A stretch of 64,000 bases of DNA, taken from contig NZ_SDWV01000011.1 of NCBI RefSeq assembly GCF_004137345.1, forward strand, positions 1-64,000, in the 5' to 3' direction. This DNA comes from Nocardioides zhouii. GTDB taxonomy: Bacteria; Actinomycetota; Actinomycetes; Propionibacteriales; Nocardioidaceae. Of the stretch, positions 41,702-50,977 are shown one piece after another. Under the pieces are notes generated by a model. It made no database searches, had not been told where the DNA came from, and saw only the letters and a list, made by a program, of their open reading frames with translations. Numbering within the stretch: position 1 is the stretch's first letter; every line of letters begins with the position of its first letter. The translations under genes and the position numbers were made by a program.

Positions 41702-42266
41702 GGGCGGCTGGACCCAAGCCAAGATGCGTGAGGTCGCTGCCGAGGAGCGCAGCGAACTGGGCCTCGACGTTCATGACGCGTTCGACCCATACGCGCTGGC
41801 AGACGCCCACGGCATCCCGGTCTACTCGCTTACCGATCTACTCGAACGGGGGCTCGGCGCCGAGGCCCATGAGCATTTCCATGCATCAAGCACCCAATCG
41901 TGGTCTGCCGCGCTCATCCCGTTGGGCAGCGCCCGTGTCATTGTCGAGAACGATGCCCACGTTTCCGTGCGTCGCCGCAGCAACATCGCACACGAACTCG
42001 GGCACCACCTGCTCGAGCACTCCTTCGACAACGTCATCCTCGGCGATGACCACAAACGCCAGTTCGACGCGACCCAAGAGAGGCAGGCGCACTTCATCTC
42101 GGGTGAACTTCTCATTCCGGACCAGGCCGCTCGCCGGGCGGCGTTCGCGGACTGGGACAACCTTCGGGTAGCTGAAGCGTTCAACGTCAGCCCTCAGTTC
42201 GCACAGATGCGGATGGCCGGTGCCCGCGTGATCGCTAAGAGGTCCGCGACCAAGCGGAGGTACTGA
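41625..42266 (+). CDS. ImmA/IrrE-type metalloprotease
   Basis: A 213-residue protein if it starts at ATG 41625, which overlaps the XRE gene. ATG 41724 would give 180 residues. The zinc motif is IAHELGHHLLEH, with the third ligand probably Glu in ATQERQAHFISGELLIP. That last stretch is typical of ImmA/IrrE (COG2856) proteases. It likely cleaves the XRE repressor encoded just upstream, relieving repression of the divergent ubiquitin-like operon. Confidence 0.85.
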   Translation: MSPTLKRSSQQPPKGSSPSAGKGRRRGGWTQAKMREVAAEERSELGLDVHDAFDPYALADAHGIPVYSLTDLLERGLGAEAHEHFHASSTQSWSAALIPLGSARVIVENDAHVSVRRRSNIAHELGHHLLEHSFDNVILGDDHKRQFDATQERQAHFISGELLIPDQAARRAAFADWDNLRVAEAFNVSPQFAQMRMAGARVIAKRSATKRRY

Positions 42267-42590
42267 CGCCATCATCGCTCGCCAGTTCTCAGACAGATTC
42301 ACTCGACCCAACGTGAGTCGACGCCCCAACGCAGCAACGAGGCGCTGAGGCACGTGGAGCAGGCGAGCTGCCTGACCGGACAAAGCCGACACCGGGACGG
42401 ATCGGGACACTCGGATGACCTCAACAAGCGGCTGATTGACCAACACGCACGAGCGCTCCAGAGGACTGGCGGACCCTCGGTCACCTAACGCCGCAACCGC
42501 AGCCGTCCTCGCTGGGACCAGTTGCCGAGCGCGTGGGCCGAAGTCCGTTTGCAGCACTGAAGGGCGGGCACCTGCGGTCAGGCACTCGAC
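42267..42590. other. Gene-free stretch
   Basis: About 324 bp between convergent genes. I see no supported reading frame and no strong terminator hairpin. Confidence 0.4.
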
Positions 42591-42758
42591 CTACTGAGTA
42601 GCAGCTGGCCGCTCTACCGGTGCTTCAGCGGTGCTGATGGCTGCTTCCGCAACTCGAAGCCGGTACCAGGTCGGTTGATGACGAGTGGGAAGTTCGGCTA
42701 ACTGGCTGCGTGACTTGGCGCTCAGCTGAAGCAACCACTCGCGATTCGTGTTCGTCAT
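42591..42758 (-). CDS. 55-residue ORF coupled to the antiviral deaminase
   Basis: MTNTNREWLLQLSAKSRSQL leads into AELPTRHQPTWYRLRVAEAA and ends at TAG 42591. Its ATG overlaps the deaminase stop in ATGA, the strongest evidence that it is translated. It is basic in the middle with two Trp. I know no family for it. It could be a small regulator or partner of the deaminase. Confidence 0.5.
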   Translation of the reverse strand: MTNTNREWLLQLSAKSRSQLAELPTRHQPTWYRLRVAEAAISTAEAPVERPAATQ

Positions 42759-44331
42759 CCCACGCCATCCTCACCCGTTGGCTCGTCTTCGGTCTTACTA
42801 TGCACTAGCCCTCCGACAGTCTCTAGGACGTCCCCCGTGTCGGACCGGAGCTCCAACGCGATCGGGATCTGCAACTCGGTCTCCTGAGCAACACCGATCG
42901 GATCCGCGTCGGCAAGTCGCATACGTGAAGCTGCTGGCGACCAAGAGTCGAACCGACCATCTTGGAGCCGATCGCGATTAATGCTCCTGAACACTTGAGG
43001 GTAGATCGTCCAAGACGTACCAACAAAAGGCTCAACCGAGACGCCAACAGTTTGGCCGTGCACCGCATGCGCAAGTTCGGTCGCGTACATGTCTTCGGCA
43101 AGGGACTTGGGATAGGGATCGACATACACAATACGGCTAACCCCGCTCGAAATGATGAGCCGCATACACATGTGGCATGGATACGCTGTCGTGTATAGGA
43201 TCGCGCCCCGAATGGATGTGGAGCCACGCGCAGCCTGCGTTATTGCCGACATCTCGGCATGAACGATTCGTCCGAACTCGATCAAGCTCAGGACGCGCGA
43301 GTTCTTAAGTCGACCATCTTTGTCCTCAGAAAGGGCTACTTCCAAGCGATCTTCGCTCAGCTCCTTCTTCATTCGGTCAGACAAATGGCCACTATGCGAT
43401 AGCGCGTCGAGCACCTCTCGCAGAGCCCGACGAGTTGCTCTCTTGTTAAAGTCATAACCCAACTGGAAGTCACGATTGTCGGTTAGATCGTCGCTCCAAT
43501 ACTCGCCGCCACCCGCCTTCGGTACTTCATTGCAACCGACTGCCAGGACCTCCCCAACTTCGCTAGCTATGACTGCTCCGACCTGACGGCCCGCGTCGGA
43601 CGACCGTAGAGAAGAGGCGAACGCCAAGAACATCGCGGCTTCATCCTTGGTGGGCGTAATGAAGGGCTTCCCAAAGATGAGACCTACGAAGCGCCCCAAC
43701 TCTTCGCGCACTGATCCCACTTCCAGTTCAGCGAAGTAGTCCGCCCGGCAGTAGGCGTCGCGAACGTGTTGGCCGTATGGGCGGTCTGGATCGAGTTGAT
43801 CACGCTCTATCAACCTAGCGACTTCAGCCTCCAGTCCGCCCGAGCCGGGGTCTGCGTCCTGGAGTTCACCCCTTAACCGGGTCCGTCGTTTCTCCACAGG
43901 GGCATTGAGTCCCAATAGAACGAACCTGCTTCCGTATGTCGCCCGAAGGAGGTCCACTTCCTCCTCATGCTTCAGCGACCACAGGATCCAAGCTACGCGC
44001 TGGGAATGCCCTTCGAAACCCATCCGATCGCGTCGTTCGAGTATCTCAGCGATGGCATATCCTGCGACGGCATCGTTTCCGTATTGCCTACGAAGCCGAT
44101 CGCCCGCTCCCATTCGAGACTCATAGTATTTCTCGTTGTCGGCGCTGTCGGACAACTCTTCACCGAGAGCCTTTTCCAGGAGTCGGCTGAGCCGCACGAT
44201 CTCGGTGCCATATCCGTACTGATGCAACTCCTCCTCGAGGAGTTGCGTGGCCCTTTCAAGGTCGGTCCCGATTGGGGAGACGAGGCCTATAACTATTTCG
44301 AAACAGTGAACTCTTGGACGTCAATTAGCAT
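42755..44331 (-). pseudogene. Antiviral dCTP/dCMP deaminase-type gene with N-terminal frameshift
   Basis: The long frame gives 490 residues from a TTG at 44227. The C-terminal deaminase has the zinc site HAEMSAI (His 323, Glu 325) and PCHMC (350-354). Upstream in the same frame, without a start codon, the DNA encodes FEIVIGLVSPIGTDLERATQ, the P-loop-like start of two-domain antiviral deaminases (kinase-like plus deaminase, AvcD/DCD type). A good start (ATG 44331 after GGGGGAA) reads MLIDVQEFTV in another frame and stops at 44293. One base lost near 44296-44305 would explain this. Base use is visibly more AT-rich than flanking genes. Confidence 0.75.
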
Positions 44332-44624
44332 CGTTCCCCCATGAACTCTTAAATCGCAAGCCTTCGAGAAACATACCGTGGATGAGACTTGATTGGAGCC
44401 AACTGAGCCGCGACCTGCTCTGACGGAGACACGGCGTCTGTGCGAGCACCTCTCGACCCACATTCGTCAAGGCCCCTCCGGCAACTCTGCTTCGCTACGC
44501 AACGGCGCTCGGAAGGGCTGAGCCACCCACGTCGCTGAGTCCGCCAGGATCCGCGTGCGCGACTTCCCAGTCTGCATCTGAACGTTCGACGAGTGCGCGG
44601 CATTCTGGACAGTTCGACGTGGCA

Positions 44625-47591
44625 TCAACCCACGCCAGCTCTGAACTCGTCGTACGTGTCCGCTAGGTGGTGCAGCAGCATCGACTGGAACTCGGGCTTG
44701 GCAAAGAAGAGATCAAAGAGGTGCCCGTTCTTCTCATGTCGGGCAACCATGAGCTCCTTGACCTTGTTCGCTAGGACCAGTTCGTACTGACTGCGGTCGT
44801 TGTTGAGCGCGACGGTCTTCATGTCTTCGTCTGCCTTGAGCTCGGCCTTCTGCTGGTCGATCCAGATCTTGTCTGGCTCGCCGAGCTCGGCGCCGTACTT
44901 GTCGTTCATCACTGCGATCAAGGCAGACAGCTTGTCGAGGACGGGATCGGCTTGCTTGCCCTTGCCCTCCCCCGGCAGCGCAACGCCGGACTCGTCTGCA
45001 GCGGTCAAGGTGATGGCGGTGTCGCCGGTCACGGCGATGCGTAGGTGGGTGAGCTGGACCGATGATGAGAGTTGAGGCATCGGGTCGGAGTCGCTGGCAG
45101 GCAGGTCGGCGAGCAGGAGCTTGCCGTAGAGGAAGAGTTCTTCGAGGTCGGTATCGGTGAACGGCATGACTTGGGCAACGAATGAGTAGGCGCGGCAGAA
45201 GTGGTTGAGTGTCCCGCGGAAGGGCTCCTGTGCGTCTTCGTCGAGGGAGGCGAACCGGCCCACCGCAGGGTTGAGGTTGGCGTAAATCACTGACTGTTGC
45301 GCGGGGTCGTCGGACAGGAGGGCCTGGACCGTGGCGCGGACTTCCTCGGAGGACAACACGCCAGCTATGCGGAGGTCGTGCTCCATCGTGTAGAGCACGT
45401 TGGGGTCGGTCGGCGTCGCGAAGGACTCCTCGAAGAACGGCTCGAACGCCTCCTGGATCTCCTCCGCGGTGTTGGCGAAGTCCAGCACGAAGGTGTCTAA
45501 CTTGCCCGGGTGAGTGCGGTTCAGCCGCGACAGCGTCTGCACGGCTTTGACGCCAGCGAGCTTCTTGTCGACGTACATGGTGTGCAGAAGCGGCTCATCG
45601 AACCCGGTCTGATATTTCTCGGCCACGACCAGCACCTGGTACTCGTCGTGGAACCGCTCGGGCAGCTGGGTCTCGCCGAACCCGTTCATGAACGCCTCGG
45701 TGTAGCTCAGCTCCGGCGCGTCGGGATTCTTCACCTCTCCGGAGAAGGCGACCAGCGCACGGATCGGTGCCTCGCCAGTGTCGTACCCCTTGCGCTTGAT
45801 ATAGGCGTCGATCGCTTGCTTCGTGCGTACGGCGTGGAGCCGGGACCTAGTCACGACCATCGCTTTCGCGCGGCCGTCGATCTTCGCGGCGGTCTTCTGC
45901 CGGAAGTGCTCGACGATCACCTCGGCCTTCTGCTCCAACTGGTAGGGGTGCAGCGAGACGAACCGCGCCAACGCCGCCTTGGCCTTCGACGCTTCCATCT
46001 CGGGGTCGTGGCGGGGCTCGGTGTTGGCGAGCTTGTAGTAGGTCGCGTACGTCGCGTAGTTGGCCAGGACGTCAAGAATGAAGCCCTCGTCGATGGCCTG
46101 GCGCATGGAGTAAGTGTGGAACGGTCGCCGCTGTCCGTCGGAGTCGAGCTGCCCGAAGGTCTCCAGCGTCTTTGGCTTCGGCGTAGCGGTGAAAGCGAAG
46201 AACGAGAGGTTCTGCTGCTTGCCCCGGTTGCGCGCGCTGGCGAGCAACACGTCCTCTGGTTCGTCGGCTGCTTCCGCCGCAGCCTCTGAAGCTTCGGCCG
46301 CCTCCAGTGCCGCTGCGCTTGGCACCCCCAACACTTTCTTCAGCTTCGACACCGCTTCACCGGAGGTCGAGGAATGCGCCTCGTCCACGATCACCGCGAA
46401 CCGGCTGCCCACGACGGCATCAGCAGCCTCAGCGATCACCGGGAACTTCTGCAGCGTCGTGATGATGATCCGGGCGGCGTTGCCTTCCAGCGCCTCGCGC
46501 AACTGGCTGGAGTGCTTGTCGACGCGCACGATCGTGCCCGGCGTGTGGTCGAGCCCGGCAACCGTCTCCTGAAGCTGCCGATCGAGCACCTTCCGGTCGG
46601 TGATCACCACGACCTTGTCGAAGACCGGCTGGTCATCGGCCCCATGCAGCCGACTCAGCGAATGTGCGGTCCAGGCGATCGTGTTGGACTTCCCCGAACC
46701 GGCGGAGTGCTGGATGAGTCGATCAGTACCAGCACCATCCGCCAGCGTCGCGGCGACGATCGACTGCACGGCGTGCCACTGCTGGAAGCGAGGGAACAGC
46801 ACCCGTCCGTCCCCCTCGTGGACGAACGTTGCGAGCAGATCGAGGAACGCGTCGCGCTGCCAGACTTGCTCCCACAGGTACGCCGTCTGGTAGCCATCGC
46901 TTGTCGGGTTCCCCGCGCCCCCGGGCCGCCCCGCTCCGGCCGAGCCGGTGTTGAACGGCAGGAAGACCGTTTCGTCACCCGCGAGTCGGGTTGTCATGGC
47001 CACCCGGTGCGGGTCCACGGCGAAGTGGACCAGAGTGCGCTTCGCGAAGATCAGGTCGTGCCGGTTGCGATCGGTGCGGTACTGAGACATCGCGTGCTCG
47101 ATCGTCTGATGCGTCAGTGGGTTCTTAAGCTCCGCGGTTGCGACGGGGATGCCGTTGACCACGAGAGTCACGTCAAGCGAGTCATGCGGACGCGACTCCG
47201 AGTGGTGCAACTGGCGCACGACAGCGAGCCGGTTGGCGGCATAGCGCTCGCCCAGCTCGGGCGTGAGGTTGTTGACGGGTCGGAACCACGACATTCGCAC
47301 GGTCACCCCGGAGTCCTTTACGACCCCGCGCAGCACGCTGATCGTGCCGCGGTGGTTGAGCTCTCCAGCCAGACGGATCAGGAACTTGCCCTGCGCGTGC
47401 TCCTCGCCACCGTGACGCTGGACCAGCTGCTGCCACGCCTTCGGCTGAGACGTCCGGATGAAGGCGATTACCTCGTCTCCGAACAAACCCAGCTGCTGGT
47501 CGTACGCCGACGGGCTGGCGCCATGCCAGCCGTTGGCCAGCAAGTGGGCCTCGATGTTGGCCTCGAACGCAGACTCTTGATGGACGCTCAC
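44625..47591 (-). CDS. hsdR: Type I restriction enzyme, endonuclease/translocase subunit
   Basis: A 988-residue protein from a GTG start. The N-terminal nuclease has the PD-(D/E)xK pattern LDVTLVVNGIPVATAELKNP. The helicase motor has Walker A (HSAGSGKSNT), the DEAH box (VIVDEAHSS) and FFAFTATPKP, and a helical C-terminus follows. It cuts unmodified DNA after ATP-driven translocation with HsdM and HsdS. It overlaps hsdS by GTGA at the end of the hsdM-hsdS-hsdR operon. The gene is intact, but it depends on HsdM, which has an amber codon. Confidence 0.93.
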   Translation of the reverse strand: MSVHQESAFEANIEAHLLANGWHGASPSAYDQQLGLFGDEVIAFIRTSQPKAWQQLVQRHGGEEHAQGKFLIRLAGELNHRGTISVLRGVVKDSGVTVRMSWFRPVNNLTPELGERYAANRLAVVRQLHHSESRPHDSLDVTLVVNGIPVATAELKNPLTHQTIEHAMSQYRTDRNRHDLIFAKRTLVHFAVDPHRVAMTTRLAGDETVFLPFNTGSAGAGRPGGAGNPTSDGYQTAYLWEQVWQRDAFLDLLATFVHEGDGRVLFPRFQQWHAVQSIVAATLADGAGTDRLIQHSAGSGKSNTIAWTAHSLSRLHGADDQPVFDKVVVITDRKVLDRQLQETVAGLDHTPGTIVRVDKHSSQLREALEGNAARIIITTLQKFPVIAEAADAVVGSRFAVIVDEAHSSTSGEAVSKLKKVLGVPSAAALEAAEASEAAAEAADEPEDVLLASARNRGKQQNLSFFAFTATPKPKTLETFGQLDSDGQRRPFHTYSMRQAIDEGFILDVLANYATYATYYKLANTEPRHDPEMEASKAKAALARFVSLHPYQLEQKAEVIVEHFRQKTAAKIDGRAKAMVVTRSRLHAVRTKQAIDAYIKRKGYDTGEAPIRALVAFSGEVKNPDAPELSYTEAFMNGFGETQLPERFHDEYQVLVVAEKYQTGFDEPLLHTMYVDKKLAGVKAVQTLSRLNRTHPGKLDTFVLDFANTAEEIQEAFEPFFEESFATPTDPNVLYTMEHDLRIAGVLSSEEVRATVQALLSDDPAQQSVIYANLNPAVGRFASLDEDAQEPFRGTLNHFCRAYSFVAQVMPFTDTDLEELFLYGKLLLADLPASDSDPMPQLSSSVQLTHLRIAVTGDTAITLTAADESGVALPGEGKGKQADPVLDKLSALIAVMNDKYGAELGEPDKIWIDQQKAELKADEDMKTVALNNDRSQYELVLANKVKELMVARHEKNGHLFDLFFAKPEFQSMLLHHLADTYDEFRAGVG

Positions 47592-48835
47592 GACGGGATC
47601 CCGCTTCCTGCCGTGGTTACGTCTAGTTCGCCAGCCACCGCCGCGGCAATAAGGGAGTACTTGAACTCAAGCAGAAGGTCGATGCATTGGGCCAGGGCGG
47701 CAAGTCCCGACTTCCGAGAATCAGCACGCTCCGCAACAACTTCGACGGCGAGGCGCTGGAGCTCAACCTCGGGAACAACGATCGAAAGATCTTGAATGTC
47801 CGGAAAGTAGATCGTCTTGTGGGTCGAGCCGGTGGCAAGGAATCCGAGCAGGTAGGGGCGCATCACGCGCAGCGAGTACAGCAGGAACTCAGGGAGCAGT
47901 TCAGGTCCACAAGTCCAAGTCACGAAGTCCTGGCTGGTTGCCATGTCGTTGCCCATGATCACGGCGAAGCCCGCCGATGCAGTCCGACTAAGCGCCACGG
48001 TTCGGGCCGGATGAACTACTGCCGCACTGTTGGCGAGTCCAAGTTCGCTTATCTGGATGCTGGTCTGATCAATCACGTCGATCTCGTCGCGGCGGAACCG
48101 ATGAACGTCCCCTGTGGTGAGCCAAGGGATAGTGCAGTTCAACCAATAGTCGGAGATAGACCTGCTGGGGGTATGCCCCGTTCCCATCCGAGCGAGTTGA
48201 CCCAACCTACGGACTTTGCGCGATGCGCCACCCACACGCGCCCATGGCAACTCAAACTCCGCCTGCCGCTTCTCGTCGAGTCCCAGGATGGCGGCTCGTT
48301 GTACGGACTCGAATGCCGCCTGAATGGCTTCCATCTCCTTATGGCGGGCGGCGATGACTCGGTCAATCCGGTCAACTCGATCGTCGAGGAAGGCGGCCAC
48401 CCGTCGTTGCTCGTTGATGTCAAGCTCTGGCACCGGGATTGCCTTCATGTCATCTTGGGTCAACTTGTCACGTGTCGATCCCGAGATGACGCGACCGTAG
48501 TCAGTGGCGTTTAGCGCGTGGGTGAGGAATCGAGGCTCCACTCCACGCGGCCGCAAGACATGCATGTGGTTGTTTACCCAGACTGGCCCGTCGACGTGGA
48601 ACGCGACGCTCTTGGCTCGGTCGAAAAATGGCGCTCCGTCTTCACCGACAAGCACAAGCTCTTCGTCAAAGAGGTGCTGATCGACCCAGCCGACTACATC
48701 GTTGGCGCCCCAGTAGGGTACGTCGCCGGGACGATGCGATCGTTGCTCCGCGCTGAGGGGCACGCGTTGCCCGTCAAGGCACTCGACTAGGCGCCGCAGG
48801 GGTACCGGCTTCACAACCCGAGCCCCTTCATCCAT
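47588..48835 (-). CDS. hsdS: Type I restriction enzyme, specificity subunit
   Basis: A 415-residue protein with two target-recognition domains separated by conserved helices. The first ends in PVPELDINEQRRVAAFLDDR followed by a long helix. The second ends in VVPEVELQRLAVEVVAERAD. The two domains set the two halves of a split DNA target. It overlaps the end of hsdM by 25 bp and the start of hsdR by 4 bp. The recognition sequence cannot be read from the protein. Confidence 0.9.
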   Translation of the reverse strand: MDEGARVVKPVPLRRLVECLDGQRVPLSAEQRSHRPGDVPYWGANDVVGWVDQHLFDEELVLVGEDGAPFFDRAKSVAFHVDGPVWVNNHMHVLRPRGVEPRFLTHALNATDYGRVISGSTRDKLTQDDMKAIPVPELDINEQRRVAAFLDDRVDRIDRVIAARHKEMEAIQAAFESVQRAAILGLDEKRQAEFELPWARVGGASRKVRRLGQLARMGTGHTPSRSISDYWLNCTIPWLTTGDVHRFRRDEIDVIDQTSIQISELGLANSAAVVHPARTVALSRTASAGFAVIMGNDMATSQDFVTWTCGPELLPEFLLYSLRVMRPYLLGFLATGSTHKTIYFPDIQDLSIVVPEVELQRLAVEVVAERADSRKSGLAALAQCIDLLLEFKYSLIAAAVAGELDVTTAGSGIPS

Positions 48836-50589
48836 GCCTGGATCTCACCCTCGAGACTCTTTATCTCGGATGCGATCTCCTCAACCGGACGGGGCGGGGT
48901 GTAGACGTAGAAGTGCCGATTGAATGGAATCTCCCAGCCCAGCTTGGTCTTGGCGTGGTCGATCCAGGCGTCGGGCACGTGGGGCCGGATTTCGTCGATC
49001 AGATGCTGCTCGGCCGCATCAATAAGCACCTTGGACCTCTCTCCCTCGCCGAGGTCCAGGAAGCCAGCCGGCAACGGAACGTTCTCCTGATCCCGCAGCT
49101 TTGCCTCCGGCTGCGGCTTGCCCTTCTTGAGCACTGGCTCGCCCGTCTCGTCGACGAGTGGCCGTTCGACGGTAATCCGCTGGCACCCGAAGACCTCCCG
49201 ATCGAGCACCTTCACCCGCGGGTCGCCGGCAAACTCGCCGTGCGCGCCGCCGTACAGCTTCGCGATCTCGCCAATCGCGTCGCTGGTGAGTTCTTTGCGC
49301 TTGTCGCCGAGCGACTTCCGCATCTTGGTGCCCATTCCCCGGGCGTCGATAAGCTACACCAGACCTTGTTCTGCCTCCGCCTTGTCGTTGGTGAGGATCC
49401 ACACGTAGGTGGAGATGCCGGTGTTGTAGAACATCTGGTCCGGCAGCGCGACGATGCCCTCGAGCCAGTCGTTCTCCAAGATCCAGCGGCGGATTTCCGA
49501 CTCCCCGGATCCCGCCTGACCGGAGAACAACGGCGATCCCGACAGGACGATGCCGACCCGCGAGCCGGTCGGCTTCATGTGCGAGAGCATGTGCTGAAGG
49601 AAGAGCAGCGACCCGTCGGAGACCCGTGGCAGCCCGGCGCCGAAGCGACCGTTGAAGCCGAGTTTGGCGTGTTCGTCCTTGATCGGTGGGGCGTAGCCCT
49701 TCCAGTCCACGCCGTAGGGCGGGTTGGCGAGGATGAAGTCGAACTTGTCGGTCGCGAATGCGTCGGCTGTGAGGGTGTTGCCCTGCTGCATCCGATCGAC
49801 CGAGATGCCTTGCATCATGAGGTCGGACTGCGCGATCGCCCACGTCTCGTCGTTGAGCTCCTGGCCTGCGACCTGCACGATTGCACCGGGGTTGAGCTCC
49901 TCGATCCGGTGCAGCGCCCCCATAAGCATTCCACCAGTGCCAGCCGCAGGGTCGTAGACGGTGCGGACTGGCTTGGGGTTCTCGATGAGCTCGGCGGCAG
50001 CCTTACCAGTCAGCAGCAGGTCGACCATGAGCCGGATGACCTCGCGCGGGGTGTAGTGCTCACCAGCCGTCTCGTTGCTCATCTCGGAGAACTTGCGGAG
50101 CAGTTCCTCGAAGACGTAGCCCATCGACTCGTTGCTCACGACCTCCGGACGTAGGTCGAGGTCCGCGAAGTCTGCCACCACGCCGTACAGAATCCCGGCC
50201 CGATCCATTCGGGCGATCTTGTCGTCAAAGTTGTAGGCCTCGATCACGGCATAGGCATCGCGCGAGAGCCGGCGAATGTAGCCAGCCAAGTTGTCGGCCA
50301 GGTTCTTGTCGTCGTTGAGCATCGTCGCGAATGTCAACGGCGACGTGTTGTAAAAGCCCTGCCCAGACACAGACTTGAGCAGCATGTCCTCGCCAGGACC
50401 AATGTCCTTGAAGCCTTTGGACTTCACCAGGACCGCGTCCTTCGTCGGAGCAAGCACTGCGTCCATCCGGCGGAGCACCAGCAAGGGAAGCATCACCGCG
50501 CCGTACTCGTGCTGCTTGAAGGTGCCGCGAAGCTTGTCGGCCACCTTCCATACGAATGCGACCTTGTCGGCAAAGCCCTGCGGCGCCAT
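48811..50589 (-). pseudogene. hsdM: Type I DNA methyltransferase with in-frame amber codon
   Basis: The reading frame from ATG 50589 gives 411 residues with the N6-adenine methyltransferase motifs DPAAGTGGM and NPPYG, then stops at TAG 49356-49354. The same frame continues at once with LIDARGMGTKMRKSLGDKRK to 48811, the conserved HsdM C-terminus. The context QGLV-stop-LIDARG, where HsdM usually has V-Q-LIDAR, points to a CAG-to-TAG change. Full length would be 592 residues. An ATG 18 bp after the stop (49335) could restart a 174-residue C-terminal piece, so a split but working HsdM is possible. Confidence 0.85.
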
Positions 50590-50684
50590 GACTCCCCTTC
50601 GTCAACCCGAGTGCGTCCGGCCCACTCTATTTGCACGGAGCCTGGGCATGGGGGTGATGACCGCTTCCCGCTCTGGCCCAGCGG

Positions 50685-50711
50685 GGAGTTTCTGTTGAAT
50701 TTCTGTTGAGC
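50685..50711. repeat. Right arm-type repeat of the island
   Basis: This is identical over 27 bp to 3379-3405 and contains the tandem units TTTCTGTTGAA and TTTCTGTTGAG. It lies 22 bp inside the tRNA terminator. With the left copy it would flank the attP core in the excised circle. Confidence 0.7.
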
Positions 50712-50733
50712 TGACCCTCATCCGCACGCAGAA

Positions 50734-50767
50734 GACTCCCCCGGGGTCTCGGGTCCCCGGGGGAGTC
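50734..50767 (-). terminator. tRNA-Thr terminator
   Basis: A 13-bp perfect stem GACTCCCCCGGGG / CCCCGGGGGAGTC with loop TCTCGGGT begins 2 bp after the tRNA 3' end. It was supplied by the incoming element: the corresponding older hairpin is at 3186-3219 with the same loop and compensatory stem changes. Confidence 0.8.
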
Positions 50768-50816
50768 AGAGCCGCCTCACGGAATCGAACCGAGGACCTA
50801 GTCATTACGAGTGACT
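50766..50816 (-). repeat. att copy inside the intact tRNA-Thr
   Basis: The 51-bp partner of 3218-3268, with one mismatch at 50806. It covers the tRNA from the anticodon stem to just past its 3' end, so insertion rebuilt a whole tRNA gene. Confidence 0.9.
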
Positions 50817-50842
50817 CGCTCTACCGACTGAGCTAAGGCGGC
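50770..50842 (-). tRNA. tRNA-Thr(CGU)
   Basis: 73 nt without encoded CCA. The acceptor stem is GCCGCCT/AGGCGGC. The D arm is GCTCAGTCGGTAGAGC. The anticodon stem AGTCA/TGACT carries the loop CTCGTAA, so the anticodon is CGT (reads ACG). The T arm carries GGTTCGATTCC. The island is inserted in its 3' half and the sequence restores a full gene. Confidence 0.95.
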
Positions 50843-50977
50843 GTGGCCTGCGAGCAGTGCTCGACGGACCGCGGGTAACTATACGGAGAGCGCTGGCGTG
50901 GACCGAAATCCGGGGGGTGGGGTGGCGCCGGATAGGTTCGACGAACCATCCCCATCACCGACCCGCAGGAGCCCCCG

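Larger units (their letters stand above)
3218..50816. mobile_element. tRNA-Thr genomic island carrying aromatic catabolism and defence genes
   Basis: The island is bounded by the 51-bp direct repeats of the tRNA-Thr 3' half, which are 47.5 kb apart and in the same orientation. The complete tRNA is at the right end and the orphan 3' fragment at the left. Just inside each end is the same 27-bp sequence (3379-3405 and 50685-50711). Cargo is a meta-cleavage pathway, a second hydroxylase/MhpB module, a ubiquitin-like cassette, an antiviral deaminase and a type I restriction system. Excisionase and integrase genes lie internally at 36.7-38.2 kb. I see no conjugation genes, so it would need help to transfer between cells. 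Confidence 0.85.

Noticed and set aside
44349-44603. Arg-rich 84-residue leftward frame between the deaminase and hsdR
   Set aside because: Composition is low-complexity, there is no ribosome site, and there is no coupling to neighbours.
44332-44624. A noncoding antitoxin-type RNA upstream of the deaminase gene
   Set aside because: Known two-domain deaminases can have such an RNA, but I see no distinctive structure or promoter in this gap to support it.
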